Notes under the pieces: model-generated
What the model saw: the letters and a program-made list of their open reading frames with translations, nothing else
Database searches by the model: none
What the model was told of the DNA's origin: nothing
Made by a program: the position numbers and the translations under genes
Assembly: GCA_030345135.1 (NCBI GenBank)
Contig: CP128386.1
Location: forward strand, 3,912,667 to 3,976,666
DNA length: 64,000 nucleotides
DNA from: Chitinophagaceae bacterium DXS
GTDB taxonomy: Bacteria; Bacteroidota; Bacteroidia; Chitinophagales; Chitinophagaceae
Direction: 5' to 3'
Part shown: piece after piece, positions 10,450 through 19,457 of the stretch
How positions within the stretch are numbered: position 1 is the stretch's first letter
Layout of the letters: each line of letters begins with the position of its first letter

Positions 10450-10511
10450 TGCCCTACGGGCAAAAATTGCAGTTGCCGGATTTTTCTATTGAGCTTGAAG
10501 TCCTACGGACT
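10450..10511. repeat. Inverted REP-like hairpin pair beside the 185-bp array
   Basis: TGCCC-TAC-GGGCA (10450-10462) and AGTCC-TAC-GGACT (10499-10511) are the same hairpin type as in the neighbouring units but in the opposite orientation (TAC loop instead of GTA). The flanking stretch also echoes the unit in reverse complement (TTTTCTATTGAGCTTGA). The array plus this pair forms an inverted, REPIN-like arrangement. Confidence 0.7.
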
Positions 10512-10719
10512 AAATTCGAATTCCCGATAATTCTTCAGCAGATCTGAATACACACGATTGCGGGATCAGAAAAAATCTATTGGTGTATATGTGATAATAA
10601 AAATACCCGAATGAGACAAGGAACTACCAACCACTGAGACGCGGCGGCACGATGATTCACTTAGTTTTTGTGATCACGATTGAATTGGCAGGCACGAGGA
10701 TTTAATGCGCTGCGTCAAA

Positions 10720-10770
10720 ATCAAAACTTCGCCGCGTCGCCGCTTCGTTGCGCACGCCGCGAGAAACCCG
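10720..10770. repeat. GC-rich dispersed repeat fragment
   Basis: A short GC-rich patch stands out from the A+T-rich surroundings and shares CGCCGCGAGAAA (10755-10766) with another GC-rich patch at 20170-20270 (20255-20266). It lies upstream of the DUF2200 start and inflates the apparent open frame there. Confidence 0.45.
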
Positions 10771-10871
10771 CACTCCTTAGATTGGGACAAGCGAAACTTT
10801 TTGGTACATTCGTTATCTGTTACCAATCGCCATCTTCAACGGCAACTTCAATAAATAACAACTGGCAAACA

Positions 10872-11222
10872 ATGGATAATACAAGAGTCTACAAAATGTC
10901 TTTTGCGAGTGTTTATCCGCATTACATTACAAAAGCCGAACGCAAAGGCCGCACAAAGGAAGAAGTGCATGAAATTATTTATTGGCTGACAGGATATGAT
11001 AGCCAACAATTACAGCAGATCATCAACGATAAAACGGACTTTGAAAATTTCTTCGCCAAAGCTCCGCAATTGAATCCGAATGCTTCAAAAATTACAGGCG
11101 TTATTTGTGGCTATCGTATTGAAGAGATTGAAGACCCGCTGATGAAAAAAGTTCGATACCTGGATAAGTTGATTGATGAGTTGGCGAAAGGGAAAACAAT
11201 GGAGAAGATTTTAAGGAAGTAA
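10872..11222 (+). CDS. DUF2200 family protein
   Basis: This 116-residue protein matches the DUF2200 family along its whole length: an N-terminal [20 protein letters not shown] block, [17 protein letters not shown], and the C-terminal block EEIEDPL...[12 protein letters not shown]. The family is small, cytoplasmic and of unknown biochemical role. I use the ATG at 10872 because the family begins there. The frame is open upstream to 10680, but that part is GC-rich repeat DNA and encodes no conserved sequence. The gene is isolated between repeat blocks, so context gives no hint about its function. Confidence 0.85.
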   Translation: MDNTRVYKMSFASVYPHYITKAERKGRTKEEVHEIIYWLTGYDSQQLQQIINDKTDFENFFAKAPQLNPNASKITGVICGYRIEEIEDPLMKKVRYLDKLIDELAKGKTMEKILRK

Positions 11223-12000
11223 GGTAAGCAGAAGGCTCAAAGCACAAAGCCTAAAGCTGACCGAAGCGAAGTTTTTTAAACCATATAAGTAAAGTGTCGG
11301 CCACGCCAACGTTTCTTTGTAAACAACTGATAAAGCTTAAAGCCCAAAGCCTAAAGCCTAAAGCTGATCGAAGCGAAGTTTTTTAAACCATATAAGGCAT
11401 ATAAGAAAATATAAGAACTTTTGCCCGGGATAATAACAATACTTAAACGACAATATATTTACTTAGCCAGCCCGGACCTTCACTATTGACCATTGACTAT
11501 TCACTAGTTGTATAGAAGTAAGGTGTCGGCCGCGACAACGTTTCTTTGTTAACAACTGATAAAGCTTAAAGCCCAAAGTCTAAAGCCTAAAGCTGATCGA
11601 AGCGAAGTTTTTTAAACCATGTAAGGCATATAAGAAAATATAAGAACTACAAACAGGATGCTCCTACGGAGCAAAACCTCCAAAGCTTCCTTAACTAAAC
11701 GACATTGGCCTAAAGCTGACCGAAGCGAAGTTTTTTAAACCATATAAGGCATATAAGAAAATATAAGAACTTTTGCCCGGGATAATAACAACACTTAAAC
11801 GACAATATATTTACTTAACCAGCCCGGACCTTCACTATTGACCATTCACTATTCACTAGTTGAATAGAAGGCATATAAGAGAATATAAGAACTTTTGCTT
11901 AGGATGATAATAACACTTAAACGATAACACATTTACTTAGCCAGACCGGACCTTCACCATTGACTATTGACTATTCGCCAGTTGCATCTATTACAACCAT
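11223..12000. repeat. Cluster of dispersed composite repeats (heptamers and CACTATTGAC-type blocks)
   Basis: At least three partial copies of a composite element lie end to end. Each has a run of the heptamer AAAGCCT/AAAGCCC, then GAAGCGAAGTTTTTTAAACC, GGCATATAAGAAAATATAAG and TTTACTTAGCCAGCCCGGAC, and ends in blocks such as TTCACTATTGACCATTGAC. Reverse-complement copies lie at 1615-1930. A further REP-like hairpin, TGCTCC-TAC-GGAGCA, sits at 11659-11673. No gene is evident in the region. Confidence 0.8.
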
Positions 12001-12015
12001 TTCTTAAGGTTAAAA

Positions 12016-12063
12016 AAACAGGGAAGTAGTCATTTCCAAAATTTGAAATGACTACTTCCCTTT
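12016..12063 (-). terminator. Intrinsic terminator of the sigma/FecR-linked susCD operon
   Basis: Perfect 17-bp arms (12020-12036 and 12045-12061; AGGGAAGTAGTCATTTC and its complement) enclose an 8-nt loop. On the minus strand the stem is followed by a run of U residues. It lies about 50 bp past the last gene of the operon. Confidence 0.85.
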
Positions 12064-12113
12064 ATGGAGTTTTGTGTTTTTTCGTTCTTATTGAGTCTTA
12101 TGAAAGGTACAAG

Positions 12114-12947
12114 CTATTTCAGTGTGAACACGGTGTGGAATTTTCTCCAGTTAGCAGGGTTTCCGCCGCTGTAATAATAGTAATACAGGTTGAACTTTTT
12201 GCTCAGCGGATCGTACGTTGAAGCCTGTGCAGGATCCTGCTGAATTGACACCACCGCATCAGGATCGGCCGAGATGGTAACAGAATTGTCCGGGTTGATT
12301 GTTATAAAATATGTTATGCCGGGGTTGCTGAAATACCAGTAACCAGCCGTTGCCTTTATGGAGTTTGCGCTTGCTGTTATCAGCTCCTGGGTATAATTGG
12401 CGGGACAGGTTTGAAGACCGGCGGATGCATGGTTCAATGTACCACTTTCCGCATACATACCCTCCCACTGGTTTACAACCGGCAATGGTGAAACAGAAAT
12501 AACCCATCGAGTTTTGTTGCCATTTGCAGCAGTTACTTCGTAGGAAACAGGTGCGGAAAAGTCGCCCGGCGTTCCCAGTTTAGGAGCACCATCAACAGGA
12601 TGTACAATGGCAGCGTCGGGAACATTTACAACTCCCCAAATGTTAGTCAGTTTTACTTTCACTTTTTCTTTTTGAGGAAAGCCTGCGGGGAACACAGGCG
12701 TTACATAAACTGTATCATGCGATATGGAAATCTTCCTGTCCAGTTTAACAGTTTGTACAACGGTACGCTCATTTTCATTGGTTGTACCTTTATTGTCAAC
12801 AATTGTGTCTGCGTATTTATAAACGAGGTAAAAATCTGTAATGTTATTCAAGGATGAATTATTTGCCGCCGGAAGATCTTTCTTTAAACATGAAGTAAAA
12901 AGAACCGGCAAGGCAAACAATAAACCCAGCATTAATATATTTTTCAT
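12114..12947 (-). CDS. Surface lipoprotein downstream of susD (SusE/F-like position, DUF5018-like)
   Basis: This 277-residue protein carries a lipoprotein signal peptide with a lipobox ending at Cys20 (LFTSC). The N-terminal half resembles DUF5018/DUF1735-type immunoglobulin-like modules (VSYEVTAANGNKTRWVISV). The C-terminal half is aromatic-rich (YYYYYSGGNPANW). Genes in this position after susC-susD usually encode outer-surface glycan-binding lipoproteins, and that role is inferred here. The gene starts 31 bp after susD and the operon terminator follows it. Confidence 0.7.
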   Translation of the reverse strand: MKNILMLGLLFALPVLFTSCLKKDLPAANNSSLNNITDFYLVYKYADTIVDNKGTTNENERTVVQTVKLDRKISISHDTVYVTPVFPAGFPQKEKVKVKLTNIWGVVNVPDAAIVHPVDGAPKLGTPGDFSAPVSYEVTAANGNKTRWVISVSPLPVVNQWEGMYAESGTLNHASAGLQTCPANYTQELITASANSIKATAGYWYFSNPGITYFITINPDNSVTISADPDAVVSIQQDPAQASTYDPLSKKFNLYYYYYSGGNPANWRKFHTVFTLK

Positions 12948-12978
12948 AATTGATCAGTTATTTGATTTCAATAATAAT

Positions 12979-14706
12979 TTACCAGCCTTCATTTTGTGTA
13001 AGGGTGGGCAATGCAGTTATTTTACCTTGCGGAACCGGGAACAGGTATCGCTTCGGTGTAAATTTCAGGGGCTGCCCGTTGTTGTCAGCCACTTCATACA
13101 ACTGGTAAGCAGTTCCATCAGAATTAATTGCAATTCCGTGTGGCATTCCATTTAGCTCAGGTATGGCGAGGGCTGAATTTGCATAACCTGGTTTTAAACC
13201 ACCGGACAGCTGCATTCCCCATCTTAGTAATGACCAATACCTGTCGCCTGTTTCAAGAATCAGTTCTACATGACGCTCTCTTCTGTAATCGCTCAACAGA
13301 TCTTCTCCGGACGAAGTAATAGCATTTGTAAAGCCTCCATGCTTCTGATATGTTTTGGTAATGTATGTTTTTGCTGTTGCTTCGTCGCCCAGTTTTATGC
13401 ATGCCTCTGCATAGTTAAGATAGGCCTCACCAAGACGCAATACGCTGTAACAATAATCTGTAGGATCTGAATACCACAGTTTCTTTGCCTGGTAAACATA
13501 CTTGTTGAACAAATAGCCTGTTTGTGACGCACCGCCATTTATATTTCCCCCGTTAAGTGGTGAAATATTCGATGACACATTTCCGTTGGCTCTCAGGTAT
13601 GCCCAGTTCTTAAAATACTTTGAGCTGTCGTAAATAATTGTTGAATAAAACCTTTTATCCCTGCGCTGATACATTTTCTCATATACACTTTTCCCGGTCG
13701 CGATAAAACTGGTTGCATCCCATTTACGTTCTCTTCCATCAGCATCAGTTACCAGGTAATCATCCACAAGATCTTGTGAAGGAACGTAGTTCATCCATCC
13801 TTCAAGAGACTCCTGCAATGGAAATTTCTGCATGGCTGTTGCAGTGAGCTTAGAAGCTAACATATCTGAATTAGCAACCAAAGATTGCATCGGCGTACCG
13901 TCGAAACTTGTGTTGGTACTTCTGCGTTCATATATCAATATGTTTTCCGGTGAGGTGATCGCAGAACTGTATTCGTTGAACAGATGCTCATAATCATCCA
14001 GCGAATATTGGTTAAGCGCAAAAAGTGCATTGCCGGCAGTCTTTACAGCTGTGTAATAATTGTTGTCGTTTAAGTACGCACCTGCCTGCAGGGCCACTCT
14101 CATCTTCAAGGCATAAGCCGCTCCTTTTGTTGCACGGCCTCTTTCATTTGTAGCAGGTAGTAAAATGGCCGCGCTGTCAAGGTCACTTAATACAAAATCG
14201 TACGTTTCCTTAATGCTTGAACGGGGGATGTTAAAATCACTATCTACAGTCAGCACATCCTTCACCAATTGAACGCCACCAAACCGGTTTGCAAGGAAGG
14301 AGTAAATTGAAGCTCTCAAAAAATATGCCTCACCCAAAAATGTATTTTTCTGCAGTTCAGTCAAAGGTGATTTTGGGATATTCTGAAGGATCAGGTTTAC
14401 ACTTCTGATGTTGCCAAACTGTGACCAGCCTTCATCTGCATACCTGTCAATCTGTTCTGTTTTTTCGCCAACATGTCCACCGCCCCATGGTTGCGTTTTC
14501 ACACTTTTTGTTATTGCATCGTAATCCCATGAAAATATGTAGCCCATGCAATTAGCGTAACAGTTATACACGTAGCCCTGGGCGAGACTGAAATTGCTCC
14601 ACACATCATCCCCGGTATATGAGTTAAGTGGCTTGGTGTCCATCACTCTATTACAGGATATATATCCGAGGGACAAAAAAGTTATAATATATAGAATGTA
14701 CTTCAT
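12979..14706 (-). CDS. SusD/RagB family nutrient-binding lipoprotein
   Basis: The 575-residue protein is a SusD homologue, the surface lid that delivers ligand to its SusC partner. I start it at the ATG at 14706, giving a clean lipoprotein signal (MKYILYIITFLSLGYISC). The longer frame to 14730 would begin with TTG and spoil the signal. SusD landmarks include the N-terminal LNSYTGDDVW region, helical TPR-like segments (AYFLRASIYSFLANRFGGV) and the C-terminal RRERHVELILETGDRYWSLLRWG followed by FPVPQ. It lies 27 bp after susC and is certainly co-transcribed. Confidence 0.9.
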   Translation of the reverse strand: MKYILYIITFLSLGYISCNRVMDTKPLNSYTGDDVWSNFSLAQGYVYNCYANCMGYIFSWDYDAITKSVKTQPWGGGHVGEKTEQIDRYADEGWSQFGNIRSVNLILQNIPKSPLTELQKNTFLGEAYFLRASIYSFLANRFGGVQLVKDVLTVDSDFNIPRSSIKETYDFVLSDLDSAAILLPATNERGRATKGAAYALKMRVALQAGAYLNDNNYYTAVKTAGNALFALNQYSLDDYEHLFNEYSSAITSPENILIYERRSTNTSFDGTPMQSLVANSDMLASKLTATAMQKFPLQESLEGWMNYVPSQDLVDDYLVTDADGRERKWDATSFIATGKSVYEKMYQRRDKRFYSTIIYDSSKYFKNWAYLRANGNVSSNISPLNGGNINGGASQTGYLFNKYVYQAKKLWYSDPTDYCYSVLRLGEAYLNYAEACIKLGDEATAKTYITKTYQKHGGFTNAITSSGEDLLSDYRRERHVELILETGDRYWSLLRWGMQLSGGLKPGYANSALAIPELNGMPHGIAINSDGTAYQLYEVADNNGQPLKFTPKRYLFPVPQGKITALPTLTQNEGW

Positions 14707-14733
14707 AGTCAAATTGTTTAAACTTTCCAATGA

Positions 14734-17700
14734 TTAAAAACCGACCCTGATACCAACAGAGTAAGTACGGTTTACCGGATAAAAGAAATTGTTGTTGTTT
14801 GCCAGCTCCGGATCGAAATACTTTTTAACAGATGAAAAAGTGAGCAGGTTTGTTCCGCTGATATGGGCAGACAGGTCACTGAATATTTTTGTTTTCACCC
14901 ATTTTTTGAAGTTGTAGGAAAGGGTCAAACTTTTCAGTCTTACAAAACCTGCATCCTTTAACCAGAAGCTGCTGCTGGTATAGTTATTAGATGAGTTCAT
15001 GGTGCTGTTACCAGCTCTTGGGAAAGTGGCTGAAGTGTTGCTGCTTGTCCAGAAATCTTTCTGAAAGTCAAAATTGATGCGGCCTAGTCCTTCACCACCC
15101 TGTAAGTAATTTCCGAGGTAAACATCACGCTTGCCTGTTCCCTGAATTAAGGCGTCCAAGCGAATGCCTTTGTATTCTATACCGAACGGTATACCAAATG
15201 TAAACCTGGGAGATTGAGACAGCCCCAGTCGGCGAAAATCCTGCGCATCAATCTTGCCATCTCCGTTGGTATCCTCAAGCCATACGTCACCTACACTTAA
15301 TGCTGTTGAAGTCAACCGGCTCGGGTTATTCAATATATCAGCATAATTCTGGTACAGACCATTGGCGCTATACATTGCACTGTAATAATTCTGATTAACA
15401 CCCCATGCTCTTGTATAAGGATTGGTTAATGTAGCACTGTCTTCATTGGTACGTTCCCATAAATAATTAAAGTACGTGCCATTAATTCCAACGTAACCCT
15501 TCAGGTCTTTGCTGGCACTCCAATTATAATTTAACGAGAAATCTATGCCTTCTTTACGTGTTGCAGCATCCGTAAGTACCTGGGGCAGACTTTGGCCCAA
15601 TGGGTCGGTATATCTGAATGCAGGGCTGCCTAAAATGTTTTGGGTCCTGGTATAAAAATAATCAACGCTTCCTGTCAGTTTTTTATTCAGCGTTTCAAAT
15701 TCCAAACCAAAATCGCGTGAACCGGTTTTGAACCATGTAATATTCTGGTTAGAGATTGTAAGACCTCCTTCATAATAGCCATTCTGCAGATTTCCATTCG
15801 CAACATATGCCTGGCTGGTAACGCCATATTGCGGAATGTAAGCGTATTTGGTACCACCAATGGAACCAACCTCACCGTACGAAGCTTTAAATTTCAGGTA
15901 AGAAAATACATCTGTCAATCGTAATTTCTGGTAAAATTCTTCAGATGAAATAATCCATCCGGCGCTTATTGAAGGGAAGAATCCAAAACGTTTTGAAGGG
16001 GGAAAGTAGTCAGAACCATCATAACGTCCGTTAAGTTCTAAAAGATATCTTCCCGCATAGTCGTACTTAATTCTTCCTACATAACCAACTTCGCCCCATT
16101 CGCTGGCCGATCCGTCATTTGTTTGTGTTGATGCGTCACCCGCAAACATTTGATCTATAGCAGTAGAAGGAAAGTTTGTTCTTGATGCACTGAACCATTT
16201 GTTATTGCCGCCACGTACTATTGAAACAAATGTGGCGCCAATATTGTGTTTGCCAAAGCCTCTGAAATAGTCTGCCTGGAACTCTGCATTATAAGCTTTT
16301 GTATCACTACTTGTCTGTGACAAAGATGGTTTAGGTGTAGGATATATTGTTCCGTCGGTATTATACTGTGTGGCCAATACGTTAAATACTTTGGATGGAT
16401 TGGATGCAATGGAATAATCACCCAATACTCTAAAACTTAGCCCTTTCACCCTGGGCACATTCCAGGTAAAAGCAAGGTTTGCATCATTGAAGAACGTTTC
16501 AGATCTCGCATACCCCGGCGAGTAGATTTCCGCGAGCGGATGATCCACCAATCCTGCCAGTGTACCATCCTTGTTATATGCCGCCTCAAATGGGCTTTTA
16601 GCAACTATATGGCTGAATATGGAGGCTGAACCTGCAGGTGGTTGTGTAGAATAATTGTAATAGCCATTTAAAGCAAAAGCAACATTTAATCCTATCTCAT
16701 CAAAGTTTGAAACGATCTTGCTGTTGTAAGAGAACCGGTTTACTTTAAATGAATTGTTTACGTAATTGCTTCCCTGGCTGAAATATCCCAACCCTACATA
16801 ATATTTTGTCTGACTGCTTCCTCCGCTTACTGATAAATTATGAGATTGTTGAAGCGCAGTCTTTTTAAAGGCCAGTCCATACCAATCAGTATTGGGATAC
16901 AGCGCAGGATCCAGGCCGTTCTTGATCGTATCCAACTGACCAGGAGTGTAGGCTGAATACTTGCCATTGCCAACGGATTCACCAATTGCATTTGCCACAA
17001 GCGCTTTGTCGTAAGCGTTAATTAATTTCGGGAAATAGCTTGGCGTATTGAAAGCAATATTGTTGGAGTAGACAACTGCAGGTTTACCTGAAACCCCTGT
17101 TTTTGTTTTTACCAGAACGATGCCTGCACTTGACTTAGAACCATATACAGCCGTTGCAGCAGCGTCCTTTAAAAAACTGATATTTTCAATATCGTTAATA
17201 TTCAGGTTAATAAACGTTGCCTGGTCACGGATTATACCATCAATAACATACAACGGAGCCGTTTGGCCGATTAAGGGCTCACCACCTCTGATCGTCATAG
17301 AAGGAACACTGCCAGGCTCGCCTCCGCTGAAATTTACAACAACGCCCGCAGAGCGGCCAGCCACAGCTGATTGAATATCTGTATAAGGAGCATCTTTAAA
17401 CTGGTCGGTTTTTAAAGTACTAACTGCACTTGTTACTTTTTGTTTCGACTGTGTACCATAGCCCACAATAACGACTTCAGAAAGATTAGCAGACACTTCC
17501 TTCAACGTAACATTGATCGTACTTTTTTTATCTACTTTTATTTCCTGCGTCGCGTATCCTATGATGGTAAAAGTGAGTGTTGCATTTTCGTTGACTTTAA
17601 TCACATAGTTACCTTTTTCATCACTTATCACACCAGCACCTGAGCCTGTAGAAACACTCACATTTGCAACAGGCTCGCCCTTACTGTTGGTAATTGTACC

Positions 17701-18093
17701 ACTTACCTCTATAGTGGTATAATAACTGTTCAGCGCCTTCAACACAATCAGGTTGTTACCCATAACAGTATATGTAAGGCCTGTGTTTTGCAATAACTTA
17801 TTCAACACCTCTTCAATATTCTGGTCTTTCGCATCAACAGTTACCTTTACATCCTCCGGTAACAATAAATTGCTGAAAACGAACCGGTAGTTAGATTTTT
17901 TTTCAACTTCTTTTAAAGCATCTTCAAGTTTAACCTGGTTTAAATCAACCGTCACTTTTTGCTGGGAGTAAGTTTTAGCAGAAACCTGGAGGGCCGTAAG
18001 AAGGATAATGAAGGCAGTCATTTTCATAATCATAAGCACTTTTAGAGCGCCACAAAAACGCGGCGGCCTGATGAAGGGGCCATTTTTTTTCAT
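14734..18093 (-). CDS. SusC/RagA TonB-dependent transporter with STN signalling domain
   Basis: The 1119-residue protein has a long signal region, then an STN (secretin/TonB short N-terminal) domain at about 46-117. A carboxypeptidase-regulatory-like beta domain (about 128-205), a plug beginning VVIVGYGTQSKQKVTSAVS, and a beta-barrel ending in YSVGIRVGF follow. The STN domain is the module that contacts FecR-type anti-sigma factors, which fits the fecR and sigma genes immediately upstream. It should import an oligosaccharide or similar ligand across the outer membrane with its SusD partner. The substrate is unknown, and no glycosidase is encoded in this operon. Confidence 0.92.
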   Translation of the reverse strand: MKKNGPFIRPPRFCGALKVLMIMKMTAFIILLTALQVSAKTYSQQKVTVDLNQVKLEDALKEVEKKSNYRFVFSNLLLPEDVKVTVDAKDQNIEEVLNKLLQNTGLTYTVMGNNLIVLKALNSYYTTIEVSGTITNSKGEPVANVSVSTGSGAGVISDEKGNYVIKVNENATLTFTIIGYATQEIKVDKKSTINVTLKEVSANLSEVVIVGYGTQSKQKVTSAVSTLKTDQFKDAPYTDIQSAVAGRSAGVVVNFSGGEPGSVPSMTIRGGEPLIGQTAPLYVIDGIIRDQATFINLNINDIENISFLKDAAATAVYGSKSSAGIVLVKTKTGVSGKPAVVYSNNIAFNTPSYFPKLINAYDKALVANAIGESVGNGKYSAYTPGQLDTIKNGLDPALYPNTDWYGLAFKKTALQQSHNLSVSGGSSQTKYYVGLGYFSQGSNYVNNSFKVNRFSYNSKIVSNFDEIGLNVAFALNGYYNYSTQPPAGSASIFSHIVAKSPFEAAYNKDGTLAGLVDHPLAEIYSPGYARSETFFNDANLAFTWNVPRVKGLSFRVLGDYSIASNPSKVFNVLATQYNTDGTIYPTPKPSLSQTSSDTKAYNAEFQADYFRGFGKHNIGATFVSIVRGGNNKWFSASRTNFPSTAIDQMFAGDASTQTNDGSASEWGEVGYVGRIKYDYAGRYLLELNGRYDGSDYFPPSKRFGFFPSISAGWIISSEEFYQKLRLTDVFSYLKFKASYGEVGSIGGTKYAYIPQYGVTSQAYVANGNLQNGYYEGGLTISNQNITWFKTGSRDFGLEFETLNKKLTGSVDYFYTRTQNILGSPAFRYTDPLGQSLPQVLTDAATRKEGIDFSLNYNWSASKDLKGYVGINGTYFNYLWERTNEDSATLTNPYTRAWGVNQNYYSAMYSANGLYQNYADILNNPSRLTSTALSVGDVWLEDTNGDGKIDAQDFRRLGLSQSPRFTFGIPFGIEYKGIRLDALIQGTGKRDVYLGNYLQGGEGLGRINFDFQKDFWTSSNTSATFPRAGNSTMNSSNNYTSSSFWLKDAGFVRLKSLTLSYNFKKWVKTKIFSDLSAHISGTNLLTFSSVKKYFDPELANNNNFFYPVNRTYSVGIRVGF

Positions 18094-18109
18094 AATTTAG
18101 TTTTGATTA

Positions 18110-18182
18110 GTTTAAAAATGCGCAAAGGGTTAACCTTTGCGTTCAGGGAGTAGTGGCTGCAACCACTGCTCCTTTTTGTTTT
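18110..18182 (+). ncRNA. Candidate antisense small RNA in the susC leader
   Basis: On the plus strand, against susC, two adjacent hairpins (18121-18141, arms CGCAAAGG/CCTTTGCG; 18147-18172, arms GGAGTAGTGG/CCACTGCTCC with one G-U pair) are followed at once by CCTTTTTGTTTT. That is an intrinsic-terminator layout for a plus-strand RNA; on the minus strand the second stem would have an A-C mismatch. A perfect -7 element, TAGTTTTG, sits at 18098-18105, although no good -33 element is seen. Cis-antisense RNAs over susC leaders (DonS type) are known in Bacteroides. The call is inference. Confidence 0.35.
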
Positions 18183-18196
18183 CCGGGGCTTAGGGT

Positions 18197-18226
18197 TAAA
18201 ATTATTTCGTCATAATATTGTTCAAA
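18197..18226 (-). promoter_or_regulatory. Putative Bacteroidota promoter of susC
   Basis: On the minus strand TTTG (18223-18226) is separated by 18 nt from TAATTTTA (18197-18204), one base off the TAnnTTTG consensus. Transcription would start about 100 nt before the susC ATG. The leader would then cover the two hairpins at 18121-18172. Confidence 0.4.
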
Positions 18227-18284
18227 TGTTTTGACATGTAGATAAAATGCATTCGATTTGACTAACAGTAAGTTACCGGTGCCT

Positions 18285-19355
18285 TTACTTTGAAATAGTT
18301 ATTTCACGTCCGTTGATTTTGTAATTGAAGTGATACGATAGCTGAAGGGATTTCAACACTTCATCTATTGACTCTCTCTCGAATATTGCTGTAAACGGAT
18401 ATTGGGCTACAACTGCATCAGCAAAAATGATTTTTACTTTATACCAGCGTTCCATTCTGCCCGCAAACCGGGAGAAGGTTTCATTAGTGATCTCGAATTT
18501 ATTTTCCGTCCACGCGGTTTCAACAATCACATTCTTCTTGTCATAAGACAATGAGTCCAGCGATAGGTGGTTTTGAACAGGGTGCTGATCGTTGAATACC
18601 GGAATTACGATCTTTTGATTGGGCTTAAGAATAATCTTTTCTCCATTCCGTTTCACGGTGAGTTCAATCTGTCCTCTAACCAGTGTAGCTTCGGATTGCT
18701 CACCCGGATAAGCTCTCACATTAAACATTGTTCCCAGCACCTTTATGTCGTAGTCATTAACATGTACAACAAACGGAAGCGCCGCATTATGCGTAACGTC
18801 AAACATTGCTTCCCCTTCCAGCACTACAGACCTGTTATCAGTACCAAAACCCTTTGCCAGCAACAATTTTGATCCGGCATTTAAATACAACCTGGTGTTG
18901 TCCGGAAGAAGCACATACTTGCGTTCTCCCTCAACGGAAACTATTTCCCGCGAACTATCAAGCGGCTGTTGCTGTGCAAGCTCAGGGCCTGAATTTGTTT
19001 TTGTACTGCTGCTATAGCTGACTGCAGACCATACCATTACCGCGAGTGCAAGAACCGCAGCAGCATATCCTAATACGCGCCGGTAGTTAAAAGAACTTTT
19101 GTGATTACCGATCTGAAGTTCATTGTCAATCGCAACGTTTTCATTTTCATCTTTTACCTGGAATGCATATTCTTCGGTAAGCATCAATCGCAATCCTATT
19201 ACCAACTTGCGGGCTTCATCAATGATTGGCAGGTCATTGGGGTGCATTTCAATATACTGCTCCCAATAGACGATGTCTTCATCGTTCTTTGCAAGACAAT
19301 AATTGATAAATGAATCGTCAATCGTTAATTCTTCTATCCGGAGCTGTTGAGGCAT
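18285..19355 (-). CDS. FecR-type anti-sigma factor
   Basis: The 356-residue protein has a cytoplasmic N-terminal segment (about 1-88), one membrane helix (about 92-113, VLGYAAAVLALAVMVWSAVS), the periplasmic FecR domain (about 140-235, with the GEAMFDVTHN motif) and a C-terminal STN-like DUF4974 domain (about 285-356). It should hold the adjacent ECF sigma factor inactive until the STN-bearing SusC signals ligand binding. The sigma gene lies 102 bp upstream on the same strand and susC 191 bp downstream, which is the usual order for such a surface-signalling locus. Confidence 0.92.
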   Translation of the reverse strand: MPQQLRIEELTIDDSFINYCLAKNDEDIVYWEQYIEMHPNDLPIIDEARKLVIGLRLMLTEEYAFQVKDENENVAIDNELQIGNHKSSFNYRRVLGYAAAVLALAVMVWSAVSYSSSTKTNSGPELAQQQPLDSSREIVSVEGERKYVLLPDNTRLYLNAGSKLLLAKGFGTDNRSVVLEGEAMFDVTHNAALPFVVHVNDYDIKVLGTMFNVRAYPGEQSEATLVRGQIELTVKRNGEKIILKPNQKIVIPVFNDQHPVQNHLSLDSLSYDKKNVIVETAWTENKFEITNETFSRFAGRMERWYKVKIIFADAVVAQYPFTAIFERESIDEVLKSLQLSYHFNYKINGREITISK

Positions 19356-19457
19356 GCAGTCGTTTTTATGATAGACGAAAGAAGCAGAAGTTTTTACCAG
19401 TTTTTTTGCAGAATATTTTTATTTTTTTTGAGAAAGGCAAAAATGTGAAAGTCAATA

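Noticed and set aside
10680-10871. 64-codon N-terminal extension of the DUF2200 gene
   Set aside because: The family starts at the ATG at 10872; the upstream part is GC-rich repeat DNA.
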